Of a DNA stretch of 34,323 nt, positions 1-6,781 are shown piece after piece. How positions within the stretch are numbered: position 1 is the stretch's first letter; every line of letters starts with the position of its first letter. The position numbers were made by a program, and so were the translations under genes. The stretch covers positions 35,137-69,459 of the forward strand of contig JAFLUF010000002.1 of NCBI GenBank assembly GCA_022508925.1, given 5' to 3'. The DNA is from Oscillospiraceae bacterium (lineage in GTDB: Bacteria; Bacillota; Clostridia; Oscillospirales; Ruminococcaceae). The notes under the pieces are model-generated. The model did no database searches. It was not told the DNA's origin and saw only the letters and a program-made list of their open reading frames with translations.

Positions 1-155
1 AGCTTGACGAGCTTTGTTTTGACGAACTCGAGCTTGACGAGCTTTGTTTTGACGAGCTCGAGCTTGACGAGCTTTGTTTTGACGAGCTTTGTTTTGACGA
101 GCTTTGTTTTGACGAGCTCGAGTTTGACGAGCTTTGTTTTGATGAACTCGAACTT
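1..155. repeat. 15-bp tandem repeat coding Ser-rich pentapeptides
   Basis: About ten in-frame 15-bp units of two kinds alternate: gacgagctttgtttt (SSSKQ on the minus strand) and gacgagctcgagctt (Ser run). Most copies are identical or differ by one base, and the copies towards 130-190 are more diverged. Identity at nucleotide level between synonymous-capable Ser codons suggests recent slippage expansion. Gain or loss of a unit changes length by five residues and keeps the frame. Confidence 0.9.
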
Positions 156-310
156 AATGAACTTACATTTGATGAACCTGAACTTGATGATGTTGATGAA
201 CTTCCGACATCTACCACATTAACGATACTGTCATTTTCAACACCGGTTTGAGAGCAGCCGCTTATAACAAAGGCAACAGCAAGAAGCCCGGCTAAAATTT
301 TCTTTTTCAT
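1..310 (-). CDS. Ser/Lys/Gln-repeat lipoprotein, C-terminus beyond window
   Basis: This frame is missing from the ORF track because it runs off the window edge. It starts at an ATG (308-310) with GGGTG about 8 nt upstream. The protein begins MKKKILAGLLAVAFVISGCS, a lipoprotein signal peptide with lipobox ISGC, so it should be anchored to the outer face of the membrane by Cys19. A short Val/Asp stretch follows, then a low-complexity tail of SSSKQ and SSSSS pentapeptides that continues past base 1. The tail is probably a flexible, cell-wall-spanning linker, and the functional domain is not visible. DUF4358, SGNH and DHHW proteins elsewhere in the window carry similar Ser-rich linkers after a membrane anchor. 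It has its own promoter. Lipoprotein: confident. Function: unknown. Confidence 0.8.
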   Translation of the reverse strand, partial: MKKKILAGLLAVAFVISGCSQTGVENDSIVNVVDVGSSSTSSSSGSSNVSSLSSSSSKQSSSNSSSSKQSSSKQSSSKQSSSSSSSSKQSSSSSSSSKQSSSS

Positions 311-361
311 ATACTTTCACCCAATTATGCTATGTATTATATTATATATCTATACACAGTA

Positions 362-390
362 ATTTTATCATATTCGACACAAGTTGTCAA
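362..390 (-). promoter_or_regulatory. SigA-type promoter of the repeat lipoprotein
   Basis: On the minus strand the -35 is TTGACA (385-390) and the -10 is TAAAAT (362-367), with a 17-nt spacer. It lies about 50 nt upstream of the lipoprotein ATG. Confidence 0.8.
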
Positions 391-401
391 GCGGTTTAAA
401 C

Positions 402-431
402 AAAAAGAGTGCAGAAAATTCTGCACTCTTT
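402..431 (-). terminator. Rho-independent terminator after spoVT
   Basis: A perfect 13-bp inverted repeat (aaagagtgcagaa and its complement, 404-416 and 419-431) begins 6 nt after the spoVT stop. On the minus strand it runs into TTTTTG. It separates spoVT from the lipoprotein promoter. Confidence 0.9.
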
Positions 432-437
432 AGAAAT

Positions 438-983
438 TTATTCTTCCATTTGCTTTCCGAAATACAGAGCCGCTGCCTGAACAAGAGCCGATTGCTCTGC
501 TGTCGCGGTATTTGTGGTATTGTCGGAGCTTAGCATTATTACCGCGCCGTTTACATCTCCCGAAGCCAATATCGGCGAGCATGCGAGCGCGTATCTGTCC
601 ACGCCTTCAATGGGATTGAGCTTTTTGTCGTTATCGCCTTTAAGCACATATGACTTACGCTGTTCTATCAGATCCTCAAGCGAACCGGAAACTCTCCGCT
701 CGATAATTTCCTTTTTGCTCATTCCCGATACCGCGATAACATGGTCACGGTCGCATATAACAGCGGGACAACCTCCTACTTTTGACAGAACATCGGCATA
801 TTGTGAGGCTGTAGAGCTGATCTCGCCCACGGGAGAATATTTCTTGAAAATCACCTCTCCCTCGGGACTTGTATAGATCTCGAGCGGATCTCCCTCCCTT
901 ATCCGCATTGTTCTGCGGATCTCCTTTGGTATTACAACGCGTCCGAGGTCGTCGATCCTGCGGACAATGCCGGTAGCTTTCAT
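438..983 (-). CDS. spoVT: Stage V sporulation transcription factor SpoVT
   Basis: 181 aa, the usual SpoVT length. Residues 1-50 (MKATGIVRRIDDLGRVVIPK, then IRRTMRIREGDPLEI) are the AbrB-type swapped-hairpin DNA-binding domain, nearly identical to what I recall of Bacillus SpoVT. Residues 56-180 fit the C-terminal GAF-like domain (VICDRDHVIAVSG; PILASGDVNGAVIM; closing KQMEE). In the Bacillus model SpoVT is made in the forespore under SigG and tunes late spore genes. The start is supported by GGAGG upstream. It is monocistronic here, with a terminator just downstream. Its presence says the lineage sporulates or recently did. Confidence 0.93.
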   Translation of the reverse strand: MKATGIVRRIDDLGRVVIPKEIRRTMRIREGDPLEIYTSPEGEVIFKKYSPVGEISSTASQYADVLSKVGGCPAVICDRDHVIAVSGMSKKEIIERRVSGSLEDLIEQRKSYVLKGDNDKKLNPIEGVDRYALACSPILASGDVNGAVIMLSSDNTTNTATAEQSALVQAAALYFGKQMEE

Positions 984-1027
984 ATATTTTATTCCTCCAA
1001 TATTTTAAGATATTTGTTGTCGGAAGT

Positions 1028-1057
1028 TATTGTCTGCCATTTACAAAATTTTATTCA
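1028..1057 (-). promoter_or_regulatory. Possible SigF/SigG-type promoter of spoVT
   Basis: On the minus strand TGAATA (1052-1057) and GACAATA (1028-1034) are 17 nt apart, about 45 nt upstream of the spoVT ATG. The -35 fits forespore sigma promoters; the -10 fits the CATANTA consensus only partly. SigG control of spoVT is known in Bacillus and is inferred here. Confidence 0.35.
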
Positions 1058-1166
1058 TTTTTTCGACATCATTCTCTTCAAATAAATCTAAATAAGGAAA
1101 TTTAATATTGGAGAAACGGAATTATTATGTATTTTTATTAACCTATCGATTATATAAAACCAAAAA

Positions 1167-2537
1167 TCAGGATTTTTCAGCAGCCTGAAGATTTGAAAGC
1201 TTGCGCAAAAACCAAATCGCAAACGGCAGTGACGCGGCAGTTGTAAGCACGTCGGCGATAGCCTGAGAAAGCTGTATTCCGAGCAGACCGTGAGTGGCGC
1301 TAAGGATAAGCAGGATCGGGATAAAAAACAGCCCGCTCCGCATCATTGAAAGCAATGTCGCTATCCCCGATTTTCCCGCGCTCTGAAACATCATGTTAGA
1401 GCAAACCGCGACCGGCTGTAAAAACTGCCCGATAAACTGCGCCGATAGAGCAAACGTTCCTATTCTGATAACCTCGGGATCGTCTCTGAATAATCTTACC
1501 AGATCAGAGGAAAAGATAAGTCCTATCAACGCAACTGTTCCGAGCAGTATTTCACCGGCAATAAGCGTAAAGATAAACGCGCTTTTTACCCTGCCGTATT
1601 TTTTCGCGCCGTAGTTGAAGGCGCAGACCGGCTGAAAACCCTGTCCAATTCCGAGAGAAGTCGCAAATGTGAAGAAGCATATCCTGTTTACAATAGACAT
1701 TGCCGCGATCGCCTCATCGCCGTATGCCTCAGCGCTGTTATTAAGAAGCATTGTCGAAATGCTTGTAAGTCCCTGACGGACAAGACTCGGAAAGCCGGTT
1801 TTGCAGATGTCAAACCAATCAATGAAATTCTTGGAAATCATTCTAAACGAAATTTTTCCGGAAGTTTTTCCGCTAAAAAACATCGCCAACAGTATCCCGA
1901 AGCTTATACATTGAGAAACAGCGGTAGAAATTCCCGCGCCCGTTACCCCGAATTTGTAAACGCTCATCAGAAGCCAGTCTCCGAAGATATTGAGTATTCC
2001 TCCCGAGGCAAGTCCGACTGTAGCTAAAACCGCCTGCCCCTCAAATCTCAGGACATTGTTCAATACGCAGCTTGCGCACAAAAACGGCGCGGCGATAAGA
2101 ATATAGATCGCGTAGCTTCTCGCGTACGGCAGTATGGTGTCGGTACTTCCCAAAAGCTTCATAAAAGGGTCGATGAATATTATTCCGAAAACCGCAATAA
2201 TCGCTCCTGAAAGCAACGCGGCGAAAAATCCCGTCGAGCTGTATCTCGACGCTTTTTCAACATCCTTTGCGCCAAGAGCGCGTGAGCTGAGACTTCCCGC
2301 GCCCTGTCCGAACATAAAACCAAACGCCTGCAAAATGGACATAAGACCGAAAACGATACCAACCGCGCCCGAAGCGCTTGTTCCGTAGGTTCCGAGGAAA
2401 AATGTATCCGCCATATTGTATACGCTTGTGACAAGCATACTTAAGGTAGTCGGTATTCCGAGCTTTATAACAAGTTTAGGAATAGGCGTCTCGGTCATTT
2501 TTTTATATTGGAGTTTTTCTCTTTCGGCTATATCCAT
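1167..2537 (-). CDS. MATE family multidrug/Na+ antiporter
   Basis: 456 aa polytopic membrane protein of the usual MATE length, with about 12 hydrophobic helices in two related halves. The family signature LGIPTTLSMLVTSVYNMADT opens helix 1, and PVCAFNYGAKKYGR marks the start of the second half. MATE proteins export cationic drugs or metabolites using Na+ or H+ gradients; the substrate cannot be read from sequence. It is the last gene of the Nudix-DUF1653-def-sigma run, 27 nt after the sigma fragment. A weak AT-only palindrome (aaaaatc/gattttt) overlaps the stop codon; no strong terminator is seen. Confidence 0.9.
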   Translation of the reverse strand: MDIAEREKLQYKKMTETPIPKLVIKLGIPTTLSMLVTSVYNMADTFFLGTYGTSASGAVGIVFGLMSILQAFGFMFGQGAGSLSSRALGAKDVEKASRYSSTGFFAALLSGAIIAVFGIIFIDPFMKLLGSTDTILPYARSYAIYILIAAPFLCASCVLNNVLRFEGQAVLATVGLASGGILNIFGDWLLMSVYKFGVTGAGISTAVSQCISFGILLAMFFSGKTSGKISFRMISKNFIDWFDICKTGFPSLVRQGLTSISTMLLNNSAEAYGDEAIAAMSIVNRICFFTFATSLGIGQGFQPVCAFNYGAKKYGRVKSAFIFTLIAGEILLGTVALIGLIFSSDLVRLFRDDPEVIRIGTFALSAQFIGQFLQPVAVCSNMMFQSAGKSGIATLLSMMRSGLFFIPILLILSATHGLLGIQLSQAIADVLTTAASLPFAIWFLRKLSNLQAAEKS

Positions 2538-2564
2538 TTCATTACCCTGTTTCTTTTTATAATT

Positions 2565-2930
2565 TCATTGTTGCTCGTCAAATCTTGTACGAAGCTTTTC
2601 AAGCGCTTTTTTCTCTATCCTTGAAATGTATGAACGTGAAATTCCCATCTGCTTTGCTATTTCGCGCTGAGTCATAGGCTTTATAACTTTTCCGTTTTTA
2701 TCGGCTACTCCATAACGCTTGCAGATTATTTCGCGTTCGCGCCCGTCAAGCTCTTCCGAGATAAATCTGTACAGCTTTTCACTGTTGATCTTAAGCTCGG
2801 CTGACTGCTCAACATTTATGTCGCTGCTGTAAATATCCTCAATCGTAAGCGAATTTCCCTCCGCGTCGCAGTCAATAGGCTCGCTTAAAAACACTTCTTC
2901 GCGGCGGTGTTTTATTTTCCGGAAGTACAT
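2565..2930 (-). CDS. C-terminal half of a SigK-like sigma factor (SpoIIIC-like)
   Basis: 121 aa. It matches the second half of sporulation sigma factors: MYFRKIKHRREEVFLSEPID, then DAEGN, then region 4 with DGREREIICKRYG and the helix-turn-helix TQREIAKQMGISRSYISRIE. TQREIA and ISRSYISRIEKKAL resemble SigK more than SigE. Regions 1 and 2 (core binding, -10 recognition) are absent, so alone it cannot be a full sigma factor. In Bacillus the same half is spoIIIC, joined to spoIVCB by excision of the skin element in the mother cell; this ORF starts within a few codons of that joint. No good ribosome binding site precedes the ATG (GAAGGTG is about 22 nt away). The codons between the def stop and the ATG also look sigma-like. 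Alternatives are a relic or a separately expressed region-4 regulator. Confidence 0.75.
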   Translation of the reverse strand: MYFRKIKHRREEVFLSEPIDCDAEGNSLTIEDIYSSDINVEQSAELKINSEKLYRFISEELDGREREIICKRYGVADKNGKVIKPMTQREIAKQMGISRSYISRIEKKALEKLRTRFDEQQ

Positions 2931-2969
2931 TTTAATTTGGTTAGCAATTACACACCTTCGGAAACATAA

Positions 2970-3380
2970 CTATATCAAGATCCCGTTGCAGTGGTCTATC
3001 TCATGCTGAATGATCTGCGCGGTAAAATCCGTATAGGTTTTGATGCGGGACTGAAGCTTTTCATTTTCAAATTTCACCTTTATTGATCTGTACCGCTTTG
3101 CTTTGCGTGTCCCGCTGAGCGACAGACAGCCTTCCTCGGCTTCATAAGCCCCGGAGCATTTTATGATTTCGGGATTGAACATAACCGTATACACGCCGTT
3201 ATCGTTAAACACGATTATGCGCTTTGAAACGCCTATCATATTCGCCGCCATTCCGACACAATGCTCCGAGTTCGCCTTAAGCGTATCGAGCAAATCAAGG
3301 GCAGTCTGTATGTCCGATTCGTCTGCTGCCTGTGATTTCATTTGCAGAATAAACGTATCATGTATGATTTCTCTTATCAT
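2970..3380 (-). CDS. def: Peptide deformylase, motif I variant
   Basis: 136 aa, short for the family. Deformylases remove the N-formyl group from nascent proteins with a metal bound by one Cys and two His. Motif II EGCLS (Cys85) and motif III QHEIDH (His126, Glu127, His130) are intact. Motif I reads GMAANMIG instead of the usual GLAAPQIG, so the Gln that stabilises the transition state is Met48. This form may define a clostridial subfamily; activity is likely but not certain. The start follows DUF1653 with a 4-nt overlap. The stop codon is in frame with the sigma fragment that follows. Confidence 0.85.
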   Translation of the reverse strand: MIREIIHDTFILQMKSQAADESDIQTALDLLDTLKANSEHCVGMAANMIGVSKRIIVFNDNGVYTVMFNPEIIKCSGAYEAEEGCLSLSGTRKAKRYRSIKVKFENEKLQSRIKTYTDFTAQIIQHEIDHCNGILI

Positions 3381-3622
3381 CTGTTTGCACTGCTTTCGAT
3401 TTCCTGAAGCTCAAATCTGTATTTCTGACAGGCGTCGGGATATTTCTCCCGGTCAACCTCTTCCAAAAACATTCTGAGAGGACGCACCCACAATGCTCCG
3501 TCACCGTACAGCTTTCGGTAGACGATCATTTCCTCATTGGTTTCTGAGTCTAAGGCAACAGCTTCCGCGAGATAATAGTCACCCTTAAAATGTCTGTAAA
3601 TTCTGCCAAGCTTTATCTCCAT
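3377..3622 (-). CDS. DUF1653 family protein
   Basis: The track start is a GTG at 3637 overlapping the Nudix stop. The ATG at 3620-3622 is a better start because AGAGGA lies 6-7 nt before it, giving an 81-aa protein starting MEIKLGRIYRHFKG. The order GRIYRHFKG, then ETNEEMIVYRKLYG, then WVRPLRMF is the signature of DUF1653, a small domain of unknown function found beside Nudix and housekeeping genes. It is translationally coupled to the Nudix gene upstream and def downstream. Confidence 0.85.
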   Translation of the reverse strand: MEIKLGRIYRHFKGDYYLAEAVALDSETNEEMIVYRKLYGDGALWVRPLRMFLEEVDREKYPDACQKYRFELQEIESSANR

Positions 3623-3633
3623 ATCCGTTCCTC

Positions 3634-4125
3634 TCACTCCATTTTATTTAAAAACGCACTGAGAAATCTGTGCGCCAGACTTCCCTGAAATATCTCGCGT
3701 TCAACTTCATCTATGGTAAACCACCTCGCGCTGTCCACTTCTTTCTCGGCAATATGGAGTTCTTCTGTGTTAGCGACACACGAAAAGTTAAGCATAAGGG
3801 TGTTGCTCGGCTCAAAAAACTCGCTTTTATTGAACTTCACATCTTCGACCTCTACTCCAAGCTCCTCCAGAACCTCACGCTTAACAGCATCTTCCGCTGA
3901 CTCTCCTCTGTTTACATAGCCCGCGACAAGAATATATTTATCCCTGCCGTACTGTTTTATCAGCACGATCTTATCATGCTCCGGGCTTAAGACCACCATA
4001 CTTACCGCGGTGTTGTAAATTGGAAAACGAAACTTGCCGCAGCTTTCACACCAGCTGACCTCTCCCTCTCCGTCAAGCGCTTTCATTACAAGTCTTGTTC
4101 CGCATTCATAACAGTAATTCATCAT
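3634..4125 (-). CDS. NudC-like Nudix hydrolase with zinc ribbon
   Basis: 163 aa. An N-terminal zinc ribbon has Cys5, Cys8, Cys26 and Cys29. The Nudix box runs from Gly69 (GYVNRGESAEDAVKREVLEE, then LG) and holds the metal-binding REVLEE core. After it, FFEPSNTLMLNF resembles a worn version of the SQPWPFPxSLM motif that marks NAD(H) pyrophosphatases of the NudC type. The likely role is hydrolysis of NADH/NAD+ or of NAD caps on RNA. It is shorter than E. coli NudC (about 257 aa) because the N-terminal domain is missing. It is first in an operon with DUF1653, def, the sigma fragment and MATE. Confidence 0.8.
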   Translation of the reverse strand: MMNYCYECGTRLVMKALDGEGEVSWCESCGKFRFPIYNTAVSMVVLSPEHDKIVLIKQYGRDKYILVAGYVNRGESAEDAVKREVLEELGVEVEDVKFNKSEFFEPSNTLMLNFSCVANTEELHIAEKEVDSARWFTIDEVEREIFQGSLAHRFLSAFLNKME

Positions 4126-4152
4126 TTGCGCTCCTCTCTTTATCCAAATTAT

Positions 4153-4181
4153 ATCTTATCACATTTCCCGATCATTGTCAA
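4153..4181 (-). promoter_or_regulatory. SigA-type promoter of the Nudix-def-sigma-MATE operon
   Basis: On the minus strand TTGACA (4176-4181) and TAAGAT (4153-4158) are separated by 17 nt, about 27 nt before the Nudix ATG. The promoter overlaps the 3' end of the upstream papain-like gene. Confidence 0.7.
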
Positions 4182-4530
4182 CAATAAGCTCCCAATAGTA
4201 TTTTCTGTCGCATACAGGAAAATCGTCCAGAACACCGTGCTCGGGGTCATAAAATACGCCGTCAAGGTACAGCGACCAATGCCAGCACCTCGGAGTTTCA
4301 AGACTCAGAAGAGCGCAGTGCGGCAAATCGGCTTTTGTCTGCGCCTGCTTGCGCTCGGGGGAAAGCGTTATTCCGTTATCCGAGAGCACTTGTTTCATTT
4401 CCCTAAGTGTTGTTTCGCGGTCGTTTTTCAGATATTCGCAGATTCTCTCCGGACTTGTATCCAGAAGCATTGCCAGAACCGCCTGCCCGCATTGCAGATC
4501 TGTGGGCTCATGAATATAGTTTACTATCAT
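4159..4530 (-). CDS. Small papain-like (C39-type) cysteine peptidase-like protein
   Basis: 123 aa, no signal peptide. The N-terminal QCGQAVLAML (Cys14), HWSLYLDG (His84) and DPEHG (Asp95) have the order and spacing of the Cys-His-Asp triad of C39 and bacteriocin-processing-type papain folds. It is too short to include an ABC exporter, and no double-glycine peptide is seen nearby, so it may be a stand-alone intracellular peptidase or an amidase-like enzyme. Its ATG follows the structured element 4553-4679 by about 23 nt and has only a weak ribosome binding site (AAAGAA). It may be transcribed from the ACP operon through that element. Confidence 0.6.
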   Translation of the reverse strand: MIVNYIHEPTDLQCGQAVLAMLLDTSPERICEYLKNDRETTLREMKQVLSDNGITLSPERKQAQTKADLPHCALLSLETPRCWHWSLYLDGVFYDPEHGVLDDFPVCDRKYYWELIVDNDREM

Positions 4531-4552
4531 AATTATTCTTTAATATTACAAT

Positions 4553-4679
4553 TCAACCGTCTTTTCAAAAGGCGAGCCGCCTTTGGCAACACGTTCCACA
4601 CGCGTAACGTTACCAAACGCTGTTGCTCGAGTCGTGCGATACTTCTGTATCACACGCTCCTTAAAGAAAAGACGGTTGA
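4553..4679 (-). ncRNA. 127-nt multi-branched structured element (RNA or MITE-like)
   Basis: The ends are a perfect 14-bp inverted repeat (tcaaccgtcttttc at 4553-4566, its complement at 4666-4679). Inside are three more helices: aaaggcg-agc-cgccttt (4568-4584); gcaaca paired with tgttgc (4586-4591 and 4621-4626), extended by cgtt/aacg; and cgtgcgatac-ttct-gtatcacacg (4633-4656). The only mismatch in the last helix becomes a G-U pair on the minus strand, which favours an RNA of that orientation. It lies just after the ACP stop and just before the papain-like gene. It could be a leader RNA, an mRNA processing or stability element, or a miniature palindromic repeat. No known family recognised. 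Confidence 0.5.
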
Positions 4680-4684
4680 TTTTT

Positions 4685-4927
4685 TTACTTAGCTCTCTGC
4701 ACAAGTATATCGATCATTTCGCCGACATTTTTCATTCCGCTTACCTCGCGCATTGTAAAACGCATTTTAAACGCCTTTTCAACCGCCGCGATAAGACTGA
4801 TATGCTCAAGACTGTCCCATGCTTCAATATCGTCGGCAGTTGTACTGTCTGAGAGTTCGATCTTCTCATCGTCAAAAACGCTTCTGAAAACATCCGTCAG
4901 TTTTACGGTTATTTCTTCCCTGTTCAT
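4685..4927 (-). CDS. Acyl carrier protein, partner of FkbH-like enzyme
   Basis: 80 aa from the ATG at 4925-4927. The track start at 4942 is the ribosome binding site itself (ATGAGGAGTGATTTTATG), so the inner ATG is preferred. The WDSLEH motif places the 4'-phosphopantetheine on Ser39, within a predicted four-helix ACP fold and an acidic N-terminus. It closely follows the FkbH gene, whose last codons (GAG GAG TGA) form the Shine-Dalgarno of this gene, so the two are probably translationally coupled and made in ratio. By analogy with glyceryl-ACP systems it should carry the three-carbon unit loaded by FkbH; by position it is also the counterpart of DltC in dlt operons. No polyketide or fatty acid synthase gene is nearby. 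Confidence 0.88.
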   Translation of the reverse strand: MNREEITVKLTDVFRSVFDDEKIELSDSTTADDIEAWDSLEHISLIAAVEKAFKMRFTMREVSGMKNVGEMIDILVQRAK

Positions 4928-4931
4928 AAAA

Positions 4932-6713
4932 TCACTCCTCATTTACAGAAATTACTTTGTTTTTATATTCGTAGTCCGCTGTCCGAAGCCGCCATACAGT
5001 GCTTCCGTTATCGTCCGAGATCTTATCAAATCCGAATTTTTCATACAGATCCTTTACCATTGAATTCTTTTTGGTCGGATAGTAATAACCGACGATCTCG
5101 GTTATTCCGGCTTGTTTAGCCTGCCTTACAAGCTCGTCCAGCATCGCAAGCTCCATATCGCGCTTTAAAACACGACAGCTCATCAGCCAGAGGTCTATAT
5201 GAAGCTTCTCATTGTTCTTACGGCCGATCACGACTGAAACAATACCGTTATCGCCGAATTTATCGCAAAGCCTTCCGCAAAGGCGGATATACGCGGGATC
5301 TTTCGCGCACGCCTCCATTTCGCTCTGAGTATAACGCTTTGTGGTAAGATTGAACTGATTGCTTTTGTTTGTAAGCTGTGTGATGCGCGGAATGTGTATC
5401 TCATCGAAATCGCGTATCTGCGCTTTCATTTCAAGACTTAACAAAAACTCTCCGTAATTCGAGTATTTTTTCTCAAGAGAGGCTCTCTCGGCATTCGCGC
5501 GGTACATTTCATTGCGCTGAGCGTCATCTTTTGAAAGCGTAGTCACTTCAAAAAAGCCAAGCCTGTCAAGCGCCTTTACGCATTCTTCGGGACTGTCGAA
5601 ATCAACAACAGCCGCCTCGGGTAGCTGTGCGCGGACGATCTCACGCTCGGCGGGATTGTCATCCACAAAAACAATACTCTCCGGCAAAAGATTAAGCTCG
5701 CTTTCGGTCTCCTCAAGATTAAGCCATTTTTCATTCCAGTTTGCTTTTATACAGGCAAAATCCTCGGGTTTTAATATCCCGTCGGGATGTTCAAGTCCCA
5801 AAAGCGCGTTTTCGCGGTCATTTTTCGAGCAAACCGTAAGCAGAACACCAAGCTTTTTATGCTCTTTAAAATACTCCTGAACAGCTGAAAAAGTCTGTCC
5901 CTCGCTTGTTTCACTGCCTATCTCAATGCCGGACTGTCCGTCGTCGCCGATGACTCCACCCCAGAGAGTGTTGTCAAGATCAAGCGCGAGAAGCTTTTTG
6001 TTCCTGCCCATGATAGAACAAATTATCTTTGACAGATTAAACGCAAAGTCGGGTATCGCGTCGAGGTTCATCGCGTATTTATACAAATGCCAATATCGCG
6101 GCTGTGACCACCTTTCCAGCCCGTAGGACGCGGAAACATAATTTATATCGTTGATGTAGAAGTTCTTATGCGTTTCGGAATAATCGTAGAACTTGCAGTT
6201 AAGGCGCGTTATGAAGTCGATTTTTCCGTAAGAACAGCCTGCCTCGCGGTTTCCCATAAGCCTGTAATACGGAAGCTCGAAGTTGTTTTGAATGATCGGA
6301 CAACCGAATCTCTCCGAAAGCGCCGTCCACATCTGCTCAAAGCGAGAATACTCGCTGTCAAGCTTTGTGTTTACCTCTTCTCTGCTCTCAAGTATCTCGG
6401 GAAAGCTTTCTATGTTTCGCGTCGTCGTGTGAATAAAAATCAGTTCGGGTCCAAACGCGCTGAGCTCGTCATTCCCGAAAACCGCGTCGTTATAGTACTG
6501 AGCGTACTCCGACTCGTAAAACTCGGGAGCTATCCCGCGCTGTCTGAGAAACAGCTCGAGAATCTTTACTATATCAGAAGTCGTCGAGCCGCCAAGAACA
6601 GCGATCTTCAGCTTTATCGCTTCATTTTCGCGCTCTTTAAGTATGCGCAGCAGCTTTTTCTTATCCTGCAGTATCTTTGTGCCGTCAAAGGGCGGCGTAA
6701 GTTCAGTCAGCAT
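4932..6713 (-). CDS. FkbH-like HAD-IIIC enzyme (probable glyceryl-ACP synthase type)
   Basis: 593 aa, three parts. Residues 35-180 resemble the SGNH-like N-terminal domain of FkbH/BlsA proteins (VLGGSTTSD). Residues 240-400 are a HAD phosphatase core with DLDNT (Asp245, Asp247), CSKND and VDDNPAERE. Residues 430-580 look like the GNAT-like acyltransferase part (NQFNLTTKRY; LWLMSCRVLKRDMELAMLD). FkbH relatives in tetronate and methoxymalonyl pathways take 1,3-bisphosphoglycerate, dephosphorylate it and load the glyceryl group on an ACP. Here the ACP is the next gene, and an MBOAT and DHHW protein lie upstream in the operon. The substrate is inferred, not proven. Confidence 0.88.
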   Translation of the reverse strand: MLTELTPPFDGTKILQDKKKLLRILKERENEAIKLKIAVLGGSTTSDIVKILELFLRQRGIAPEFYESEYAQYYNDAVFGNDELSAFGPELIFIHTTTRNIESFPEILESREEVNTKLDSEYSRFEQMWTALSERFGCPIIQNNFELPYYRLMGNREAGCSYGKIDFITRLNCKFYDYSETHKNFYINDINYVSASYGLERWSQPRYWHLYKYAMNLDAIPDFAFNLSKIICSIMGRNKKLLALDLDNTLWGGVIGDDGQSGIEIGSETSEGQTFSAVQEYFKEHKKLGVLLTVCSKNDRENALLGLEHPDGILKPEDFACIKANWNEKWLNLEETESELNLLPESIVFVDDNPAEREIVRAQLPEAAVVDFDSPEECVKALDRLGFFEVTTLSKDDAQRNEMYRANAERASLEKKYSNYGEFLLSLEMKAQIRDFDEIHIPRITQLTNKSNQFNLTTKRYTQSEMEACAKDPAYIRLCGRLCDKFGDNGIVSVVIGRKNNEKLHIDLWLMSCRVLKRDMELAMLDELVRQAKQAGITEIVGYYYPTKKNSMVKDLYEKFGFDKISDDNGSTVWRLRTADYEYKNKVISVNEE

Positions 6714-6748
6714 AACTTCTCCTTAACACAGAGTAATCAACAAAACAA

Positions 6749-6773
6749 GGGGAAACCCCGCAAGGGTATCCCC
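6749..6773 (-). promoter_or_regulatory. GC-rich hairpin between DHHW and fkbH-like genes
   Basis: GGGGATACCC-TTGC-GGGGTTTCCCC on the minus strand forms a nearly complete stem in the 68-nt gap. TTGTTTTGTTG follows, so it could be a partial terminator that lowers fkbH/ACP expression, or an mRNA processing/stability site. Confidence 0.5.
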
Positions 6774-6781
6774 GTAATATT

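Noticed and set aside
1-155. CRISPR-like appearance of regularly spaced repeats
   Set aside because: Period is 15 bp without unique spacers, and it is an in-frame coding repeat in a lipoprotein.
4126-4692. 188-aa plus-strand ORF spanning the papain-like gene and the structured element
   Set aside because: Antisense to a gene with an intact triad and to the palindromic element; no family resemblance.
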